Assembly (NCBI GenBank): GCA_002390675.1
Contig: DGPZ01000184.1
Span: forward strand, 1 to 11,582
Direction: 5' to 3'
Source: Deltaproteobacteria bacterium UBA4427
Lineage (GTDB): Bacteria; Myxococcota_A; UBA9160; UBA4427
Length of the DNA stretch: 11,582 nt
The notes under the pieces: model-generated
What the model saw: the letters and a program-made list of their open reading frames with translations, nothing else
Told to the model about the DNA's origin: nothing
The model's database searches: none
In this document: positions 6,067 to 11,582 of the stretch, one piece after another
Layout of the letters: every line of letters begins with the position of its first letter
How positions within the stretch are numbered: the first letter of the stretch is position 1
Program-made: the position numbers and the translations under genes

Positions 6067-6111
6067 ACGGCCGGCTCAGTCCTTTACCTAGGGCGGAGAC
6101 CGGCCGTTTTT
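6067..6111 (+). terminator. Intrinsic terminator of the tetR-P450 operon
   Basis: A perfect 8-bp stem, ACGGCCGG (6067-6074) and CCGGCCGT (6100-6107), can be lengthened by CTC/GAG past a bulged A and runs into TTTTT (6107-6111). It lies 37 bases after the P450 stop. The next genes therefore probably have their own promoter. Confidence 0.85.
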
Positions 6112-6549
6112 AATGACGTTGCTATATCGCCCTAGTCGCATCGCTACCCCTCTTAAACGGGGACGCTTTTAGTGTTCGGCGGTGAGACCCAGCCGCGTTT
6201 CGAAGCAAGTCCACCACAACCTCGTCGAAATCAATCGGACTGATCAGAGAGCGAAGCAAGTCAGGCCAAAAGGCCACTTCGAGCAAGTCCTCGCCCGGCT
6301 ATGCAACATGCTTTAAGTGAACGTACGCAGGATTTTCTATACCCCATACGCGACGTGACGAACTGAGTGACATGTCGTCCACCATCAGCCACATGCCCCA
6401 TGTTTTACGGGGTTCCGCACAAGAGTTATCAGGAGTAATCTTCGGAGTTCATCTCGGCGTTAGCGGGATCATAGATATTCAGTCGCACGTTAAAAAGCAA
6501 GGCTATTGCCCGATCGGATATTCGATCGTAAAAGAGAGGAATCCGATCG
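6112..6549. other. Upstream region of the amidohydrolase-ligase pair
   Basis: No conserved gene is seen. The region holds CCCC-N8-GGGG (6147-6162) followed by CTTTTAG, a weak second terminator, and a similar CCCC-N9-GGGG at 6396-6412. Three copies of an AGCAAGTC motif lie at 6199-6212, 6251-6262 and 6278-6290. GGCC-AAAA-GGCC is at 6264-6275. CGATCG occurs three times just before the start codon (6511, 6523, 6544). I could not find a convincing -35/-10 pair. The TCTCTA-N4-TAGAGA operator of the upstream TetR is not repeated here. Confidence 0.45.
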
Positions 6550-7422
6550 ATGGCCGAAATAACAGGCATGATCGACAGCTGGACAAACTCATTCCTGCCG
6601 GACCGCCGATCACTCTGGGATGCTTCGCTCGAAGCCCAGGGAGTTCCAATAAAGGTTCGTCGCGACGAGCAGGATTCGTTCTGTGATGTCGAGACAATGG
6701 TCACTCGCATGGATGAGATCGGAATGGCATCGCTGATTCTTCCCGTCTGCGATCTCCCCGCTCACGCCGGAATCACCGACTACGAGGGTTTTGCCACGCG
6801 GGTCGATGAAATGGATGCGATGAGCGCCGCCCATCCGGGAAGATTCGTAGGGCAATGGAGTGTCGACCCAAGAGAGGGATCCAAAGGCCTCGACCGCGCG
6901 CGGGAAATGGCGACTAAGCCCTGGATCGTCGCGCTACATACGCACACGCATAGCTTCGACCTCCCCTTCGACCATGCCGACTACTATCCTTTTTATGCGC
7001 TCGCCCACGAATTAGGCATTCCCTTCGTTATGCAAGCGGGTACCTCAGGTGGCCGACTCCCCAGTGCATGCGGCCACCCAATTGGAATCGATCGTCCCGC
7101 CATTTATTTTCCCCAAGTCAATTTCGTCCTCTCGCACACCGGATGGCCTTGGGTCGATGAAGCAGTAGCGATGGCACTCAAATTCCCGAACGTCTACCTG
7201 GGTACGGCATCGCTCCCTCCAAAACGCTGGCACGCTTCACTAGTTAACTTCATCCGAGGCCCGGGCCGGCGCAAGGCGATGTTCGGCACAAGCTTTCCGA
7301 CGGTCGGACACAGACACGCCCTCGCCCAACTCGAGGCCCTCGATCTCGATCCCGAAATAGCCGCTGCCCTCATGGGTGGAAACGCGCGGAACTTATTCAC
7401 TCGATTAAGCACGCAGGCCTAA
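6550..7422 (+). CDS. Amidohydrolase-2-like TIM-barrel protein with a degenerate metal site
   Basis: A 290-residue protein resembling the Amidohydro_2 (ACMSD-like) family of hydrolases and decarboxylases. The family order is recognisable: a first strand I8-D9 near the start, Y-Y-P-F-Y-A-L-A-H-E-L-G-I-P-F at 145-159, the strand-6 histidine in L-S-H-T-G-W-P-W-V-D-E (H196), F-G-T-S-F-P at 245-250, and the closing G-N-A-R-N-L-F at 277-283. Canonical metal ligands are mostly replaced: the strand-1 H-x-H position reads D9-S-W-T-N13, the strand-5 histidine is Q162, and the strand-8 aspartate is S248. Only H196 clearly remains. It may therefore act without the usual metal, use other residues (H130, H132 and H134 lie nearby), or be non-catalytic. 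The ATG has AGAGAGGA nine bases upstream. It is followed by the ligase after 80 bases, probably in one operon. Confidence 0.8.
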   Translation: MAEITGMIDSWTNSFLPDRRSLWDASLEAQGVPIKVRRDEQDSFCDVETMVTRMDEIGMASLILPVCDLPAHAGITDYEGFATRVDEMDAMSAAHPGRFVGQWSVDPREGSKGLDRAREMATKPWIVALHTHTHSFDLPFDHADYYPFYALAHELGIPFVMQAGTSGGRLPSACGHPIGIDRPAIYFPQVNFVLSHTGWPWVDEAVAMALKFPNVYLGTASLPPKRWHASLVNFIRGPGRRKAMFGTSFPTVGHRHALAQLEALDLDPEIAAALMGGNARNLFTRLSTQA

Positions 7423-7502
7423 TTCTTCGGGCCGACCGCGGGCACACGCCCCAATCCAATTCAAATTCCTAGAATCATATATCTCGCGCGGAGCACTCGA
7501 CC

Positions 7503-8888
7503 ATGTCCAAAGGAATTCGTCGTCCACACGAAGTCGTCGACTATGACCAACTCACCCAGTCCTACCCACCGCCGCCCGAGTATTTCGATTCCACGTATCT
7601 CGAATCTCGGGACGAAATCGAGCGCAAACAACTCTCCCGCCTCAAGGATCGTGCTCTCCGAGCCTATCAAGTTCCGTTCTTCAAAAGACGCTGGGACGCA
7701 GCGGGCTTTGACCCGAACTCGATCACATCTTTAAACGACCTATCCCGCGTCCCCTTCTACACCGTGGACGACATCCGAAAGAGTATCGAAGCCAACCCGC
7801 CATTAGGCGACTATCAAGGCGTGCTCCCAAAAGACGCGGCTAAGGAACCCATGCGGGTTTTCATGTCAGGCGGGACGACCGGCACATCACGCCCGACGCT
7901 CTATACAGCCTGGGACCGAGAAGCCGGTGCCATCCTGACCGCACGAGCGCTTTATCAACAAGGCATCCGACCCGGTGATACGGTCCTAAACGCTTGGGCC
8001 TATTCCACGCATAACGGCGCGTTTTCCATGGACGAGGCTCTCTACAAATGGCTCAATTGTGTTGTACTCACGACCGGAACCGGAACTGTCACGAGCAGCC
8101 AAAGGCAGATTGAACTCGCCGTGCAATATGGCGCAAAAGCAATCTTGACGACCGGAGACTATTTGCTTCGCCTCGCAGAGAAGGCTCGGGAGATGGGGAT
8201 CGACCCCAAGAAGGACCTGCAGCTAACAGCTCTGCCTAATATTGGCGATCGCGCGAGCCTCGAGGAAACCTTCGGCGGCGAAAACTATGCGTCCTATGGC
8301 TTTCATGAAGTTCAGTGGATCGCAACTGAGTGCCCGGCGCGCCAGGGACTTCACATTCAAGAAGACGCGTTCATAGTTCAGGTCGTCGACACGGACACGG
8401 GCGAGCCCCTTCCCGACGGAGAACTCGGCTGCCTCGTCGTGACAGAGCTATACAAAACCGGCAGTCCACAGTTCCGATACAACATCATGGATTTATCCTA
8501 CCTGTATCCACCGGAACAATGCGCCTGCGGGAGCTGGCTTCGTCGAATGGCTCCGTTCTCTGGCCGAGGCGACAACATGGTAAAACTTCGTGGTGTCAAC
8601 GTCTGGCCCGAAGCACTCGGCGAGATCGTAATCACCCACGAGCAGACCACTGAAGACTATTTCGTGCGTGCCATCCGCGAGGGACATCGCGACGAAATGA
8701 TCGTCGCCGTGACCACCACCGCGGACGCCGGCGATTTTGCCACGATCGCGACGGAGCTAGAAACCCTACTCAAGGAAAAGATCGGTGTGAAGATCCGTGT
8801 CGAAGTCGGAGTGCTCGGGAGCCTCGACGAGCTCACCGAAATCAAGACAAGTCCGAAGACGAAGCGCTTTCGCGACGAGCGAAGCTGA
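7503..8888 (+). CDS. PaaK-like adenylate-forming CoA ligase (phenylacetate-CoA ligase family)
   Basis: A 461-residue ANL-superfamily enzyme expected to activate a carboxylic acid with ATP and CoA. It shows the phosphate-binding loop S122-G-G-T-T-G-T-S129, Y265-G-F near the adenine site, R325-Y-N-I-M-D330 (ribose-binding region of the PaaK group), a C340-A-C342-G motif typical of the family, and G354-R-G-D-N-M-V-K-L-R-G-V-N-V-W-P369 at the hinge. The C-terminal T-S-P-K-T-K-R at 449-455 places K452 as the probable catalytic A10 lysine, where PaaK proteins usually have S-G-K. Lengths of about 430-440 are usual, so this one has a slightly longer N-terminus. The ATG has GGAG nine bases upstream. 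With the P450 and amidohydrolase-like protein it suggests activation of an acid intermediate; phenylacetate itself is not implied. Confidence 0.88.
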   Translation: MSKGIRRPHEVVDYDQLTQSYPPPPEYFDSTYLESRDEIERKQLSRLKDRALRAYQVPFFKRRWDAAGFDPNSITSLNDLSRVPFYTVDDIRKSIEANPPLGDYQGVLPKDAAKEPMRVFMSGGTTGTSRPTLYTAWDREAGAILTARALYQQGIRPGDTVLNAWAYSTHNGAFSMDEALYKWLNCVVLTTGTGTVTSSQRQIELAVQYGAKAILTTGDYLLRLAEKAREMGIDPKKDLQLTALPNIGDRASLEETFGGENYASYGFHEVQWIATECPARQGLHIQEDAFIVQVVDTDTGEPLPDGELGCLVVTELYKTGSPQFRYNIMDLSYLYPPEQCACGSWLRRMAPFSGRGDNMVKLRGVNVWPEALGEIVITHEQTTEDYFVRAIREGHRDEMIVAVTTTADAGDFATIATELETLLKEKIGVKIRVEVGVLGSLDELTEIKTSPKTKRFRDERS

Positions 8889-8902
8889 GGCGTGGCTAAC
8901 AC

Positions 8903-8960
8903 CGCGATGCGATCGCGCTCCGTGATCATCCCGGCGAACCTTCCGCTGGCGCTACGGAGC
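8903..8960 (+). terminator. Hairpins between convergent ligase and PQQ-dehydrogenase genes
   Basis: CGCGAT-GCG-ATCGCG (8903-8917) is a perfect 6-bp hairpin with a 3-base loop. It is followed by GCTCCGT (8917-8923) pairing with ACGGAGC (8954-8960), with a smaller internal CCGGCG/CGCTGG stem between them. The sequence TTCTTAGTT after it is only partly T-rich. The two genes end 75 bases apart, so termination here is expected, but the U-tract is poor. Confidence 0.4.
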
Positions 8961-8963
8961 TTC

Positions 8964-11180
8964 TTAGTTCCCCGCATCTCTGGACTTGGGGATCGCGTAT
9001 GCAACGTATGCATCTCCTGATTCCTGCCCGAACTTCCCACCGCCCGCCGCAACGACTACATACTGTCGTCCCGCCGCCTCGTAGACCGACGGGGTCGCGT
9101 GTCCAGCAAAGGGCAGCTCGTCTTCCCATAGAAGCGCTCCGGTTTCTTTGTCGAAGGCGCGAATTTTTCGGTCCGGCGTCGCCGCGATGAATAGCAAGCC
9201 GCCTGCTGTCACGACCGGCCCGCCGTAATTTTCTGCACCGAGGCCGCTCTCGCCCGCCTCAAGAACTTCAGGATAGTCGCCTAGCGGAATCTGCCATCTA
9301 TGTTCTCCCGTTTGGAGATCGATAGCGGTCAGCGTTCCCCACGGCGGCTTTGTCCCGGGCAGGCCGTCCACGTCACGCAGGTTCTGGTATCCCGCATTCG
9401 CGAAATGGGATTCGCCTTCACGCTCGGCCCAATGAATCGGTGCGTCACCCTCTTCCAAATCGTAAAGCATCGAGGCCACTGGATACCTCTGGTACCAAGG
9501 CAATATGGCGCCGACCGCGGGCATGCGGCCGCGACCATCGCGAAGGATGCGATGGAACTCAAAGAACCCCATTCGGTCTTTCACGCCTAACAGAGATGGG
9601 ATCGTCGCGCCGTCGCCTTTGAGATCCAAGCCATGGCAGCTCGCACAAAGTCCCAAATAGGCCGTGTCGAGCAACTCCCCCTCGCCTGCGATCTCGACAA
9701 CTTGCAGAATCGAGGCGACCTGATTCGCGTTCACGAAAAGCGTCTGGGTAGATGCATCCCAAGCCGCCCCTCCCCATTCCGCACCGCCGTCCGTTCCAGG
9801 CACCATGACCGTACCTTCCACGCTCGGCGGAATATAAAGTGCCCCGTGTTTCATCTCTTTTACTCGCCCACGAATCGCGGCGGCAATTTCCGGCGAACGG
9901 TCGCTCACGAGACTCTCATCAAATGTCTGCCTTACGAATGGACGCGGTAGAACCGGAATCGGTTGCGAAGGCGCCGCCACTTCGCCGTCGATTTCACTCG
10001 GAGCGACGGGCTCTTCCCGCAGTGGGAAAAGCGATTCGCCTGTCTCCCGATGAAACACAAATGTGTCTCCGGTCTTTGTGACCTGCGCGACCGCAGGCAC
10101 AAATTCGCCGTCGCGTTCGAGCTCGATCAAGTTCGGCGGCGAAGGCAGATCACGATCCCAAAGGTCGTGTCGAACGAGTTGCCTATGCCAAACGCGCTCA
10201 CCGGTTCGTGCGTCGAGAGCCACTAAGCTATTCGCATAAAGGTTATCTCCGAGGCGGTCGGCCCCGTAAAAGTCTGGCGTGGCGGAACCGGTAGGAACAA
10301 AAGCCAACCCGCGCTCCGCATCGACCGTGATTCCGGCCCACGCGTTCGCGCCGCCTGCCGTCTGCCATGCATCAGTAGGCCATGTCTCGTAGCCGTCTTC
10401 GCCTGGCGAGGGAATTGTGCGGAAGGTCCAGACAAGAGCTCCGGTCTGCGCATCGAATGCACGAACATGCCCCGGTGCCGCTCCTTCCATCTCGTTGACA
10501 CGTCCACCAATTAAAATGAGATTTTCAAAAATAGTGGCCGGCGTCGTCACCGTCACACCCATCACGTCGGCTGCGAGATCTCGCCCGAGTCCCTCGCGCA
10601 AATCGATTCGCCCGTCCTCCCCGAAGTCCGTCGCGACTCGCCCTGTATCCGCCTCGATTGCGTATAGAAAACTTCGGGCCCCGAAAAAGAGTCTGCGCTC
10701 GCTGCCCCCATTCCAGTACGCCAGTCCACGGCTCGCGCTGGCCGCCCATGAACCTGTTCCGGGATCAAAACGCCAGAGTTCTTTACCAGTCGACGCATCC
10801 AGCGCGAAGAGTGTGAGATTAGGCGAGCTTCCGTAGAGAACGCCGTCGATCACAAGTGGGTTGACCTGCATCTGGAGGCCAACGCCTTCCGGCGCCCCTG
10901 AATGGTAGGTCCAGGCGACTCTGAGAGACGCGACATTACTTCGATTGATTTCAGCGAGCGGAGAGGTTTGGCTAGAAGAGAGATCACCCAAATACGTACG
11001 CCATTCGCGCTCAGCGCTTCCGGCACGATCGTGAGCCGCTGCGATTCCGTCCGAATCAACGCCGCCGCCGCTGCAGCCCGCCAATAACATCAGACTTGCC
11101 GCTAAACCGATTACCGCAATTGCCCAGACAATTCGCCGCTCAGCATTTTCACTGATCGCTGCGTGAACCAGATCGCTCAT
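8964..11180 (-). CDS. Lipoprotein PQQ-dependent dehydrogenase with inserted cytochrome c domain
   Basis: A 738-residue quinoprotein of the membrane glucose-dehydrogenase (Gcd-like) group. The N-terminus has R15/R16, a hydrophobic core at about 18-34 and the lipobox L-L-A-G-C36, so it is probably lipid-anchored facing the periplasm. Propeller-blade signatures of the type A-x-D-x-x-T-G-x-x-x-W recur (126-136, 241-251, 321-331, 619-629, 675-685). The PQQ-site region H338-D-L-W-D-R-D-L-P-S-P-P349 and K369 in V-T-K-T-G match the group. Between late blades a haem c domain is inserted: C512-A-S-C515-H516 with probable axial M553. It would oxidise a sugar or alcohol and pass electrons through its own haem. 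The usual five-helix membrane domain of E. coli Gcd is absent. The ribosome site is GGGAG four bases before the ATG. The substrate is unknown. Confidence 0.92.
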   Translation of the reverse strand: MSDLVHAAISENAERRIVWAIAVIGLAASLMLLAGCSGGGVDSDGIAAAHDRAGSAEREWRTYLGDLSSSQTSPLAEINRSNVASLRVAWTYHSGAPEGVGLQMQVNPLVIDGVLYGSSPNLTLFALDASTGKELWRFDPGTGSWAASASRGLAYWNGGSERRLFFGARSFLYAIEADTGRVATDFGEDGRIDLREGLGRDLAADVMGVTVTTPATIFENLILIGGRVNEMEGAAPGHVRAFDAQTGALVWTFRTIPSPGEDGYETWPTDAWQTAGGANAWAGITVDAERGLAFVPTGSATPDFYGADRLGDNLYANSLVALDARTGERVWHRQLVRHDLWDRDLPSPPNLIELERDGEFVPAVAQVTKTGDTFVFHRETGESLFPLREEPVAPSEIDGEVAAPSQPIPVLPRPFVRQTFDESLVSDRSPEIAAAIRGRVKEMKHGALYIPPSVEGTVMVPGTDGGAEWGGAAWDASTQTLFVNANQVASILQVVEIAGEGELLDTAYLGLCASCHGLDLKGDGATIPSLLGVKDRMGFFEFHRILRDGRGRMPAVGAILPWYQRYPVASMLYDLEEGDAPIHWAEREGESHFANAGYQNLRDVDGLPGTKPPWGTLTAIDLQTGEHRWQIPLGDYPEVLEAGESGLGAENYGGPVVTAGGLLFIAATPDRKIRAFDKETGALLWEDELPFAGHATPSVYEAAGRQYVVVAAGGGKFGQESGDAYVAYAIPKSRDAGN

Positions 11181-11301
11181 ATCGCTCCCACTCTTTGTTT
11201 CAAACGGTTACGGTAGCGATCCGTGCATCCGGAACCAGCTTCGCTGACACTGCCCATTTGCCTTATCGTTCTGGTACCCGCGCGAAATGAGGGAGCCGTG
11301 C
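11181..11301. promoter_or_regulatory. Shared divergent promoter region, PQQ dehydrogenase and ThuA-like gene
   Basis: These 121 bases must hold both promoters if both genes start here. I see the two ribosome sites and a small symmetric GTTT-C-AAAC, but no clear -35/-10 pair in either direction. The divergent arrangement suggests co-regulation. Confidence 0.4.
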
Positions 11302-11582
11302 ATGTCGAGACTCAAGAAAATCCTGGCTGGCCTAGCAATTCTGCTCCTGCTCGTCGTTGTCATCAGCGGCGTAGGGCTTTGGTGGATCGGCGCATGGGGG
11401 ATCGTTTTTCCAAGCGATTCATACGAAACCGAAGCACCGGAGCTCACCGCAGATTTCGGCGAGGGAGCCACATTACGGGTCGCGATCTACACCAAGACCA
11501 ATTCATTTCGACACACAGAAGGCATCAGCGCGTCACACGCGCTCTTCGACGAGATCGGTGCGAAACAAGGATGGGCCGTCTT
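11302..11582 (+). CDS. ThuA-domain protein, membrane-anchored (partial, runs off the window)
   Basis: The frame opens at the ATG at 11302, with GGGAG six bases upstream, and is still open at the window end; 93 codons are visible. Residues 4-6 are basic or leucine, and 8-36 form a hydrophobic segment ending in a Trp/Gly-rich stretch, so an N-terminal membrane anchor is likely. From about residue 60 the sequence reads L-R-V-A-I-Y-T-K-T-N-S-F-R-H-T-E-G-I, then A-x-x-x-F-D-E-I-G near 78-86. This matches the start of ThuA (trehalose-utilisation, glutamine-amidotransferase-like) domains, where K-T-x-x-F-R-H is characteristic. ThuA-domain proteins are often encoded with sugar-oxidising enzymes, and the divergent PQQ dehydrogenase fits. 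The function of the family is not firmly established. The C-terminal domains cannot be seen. Confidence 0.8.
   Translation, partial: MSRLKKILAGLAILLLLVVVISGVGLWWIGAWGIVFPSDSYETEAPELTADFGEGATLRVAIYTKTNSFRHTEGISASHALFDEIGAKQGWAV

Noticed and set aside
6372..6686. 104-codon plus-strand frame overlapping the amidohydrolase start
   Set aside because: It overlaps the start of a recognised gene in another frame and has no domain or convincing ribosome site.

Overview
The window looks like a piece of a Gram-negative chromosome of moderately high GC (mid-50s percent, judged by eye). Two PEP-CTERM proteins, a sigma-54-type promoter, a lipoprotein-anchored PQQ dehydrogenase with a c-type haem, and a P450/CoA-ligase catabolic block point to an environmental proteobacterium-like lineage. 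A delta-proteobacterial, Myxococcota- or Binatota-like origin is my inference and is not proven by any marker gene here.

Left part (1-2100): two paralogous, secreted, cohesin-like PEP-CTERM proteins are transcribed away from each other (19-645 minus; 1492-2100 plus). About 850 bases lie between them. This gap holds a near-consensus sigma-54 promoter for the minus gene, a 9-bp A/T-flanked hairpin, several perfect inverted repeats, a possible sigma-70 promoter, and a 22-codon ORF next to an SD/anti-SD hairpin. No exosortase gene is in view.

Middle-left (2451-3700): a small secreted TPR-like protein faces, tail to tail, a small secreted or membrane-anchored basic coiled-coil protein with an acidic tail. 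Neither has a function I can name.

Centre (3962-8888): a catabolic or biotransformation block. A TetR regulator (4070-4690) overlaps a cytochrome P450 (4687-6030) by ATGA. The TetR promoter carries two almost identical 16-bp palindromes, one exactly between -35 and -10, so autoregulation of the tetR-P450 operon is very likely. A strong intrinsic terminator ends the operon. After about 440 bases come an amidohydrolase-2-like protein whose metal-binding residues are mostly replaced (6550-7422) and a PaaK-like adenylate-forming CoA ligase (7503-8888), probably co-transcribed. A reasonable model is P450 hydroxylation of a hydrophobic compound, a further step by the amidohydrolase-like protein, and CoA activation of a resulting acid. 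The substrate is unknown and no ferredoxin or reductase is present.

Right part (8964-11582): a 738-residue lipoprotein PQQ dehydrogenase with an inserted cytochrome c domain (minus strand) diverges from a membrane-anchored ThuA-domain protein cut by the window end. This suggests periplasmic oxidation of sugars or related compounds.

No tRNA, rRNA, transposase, integrase or CRISPR array was seen.
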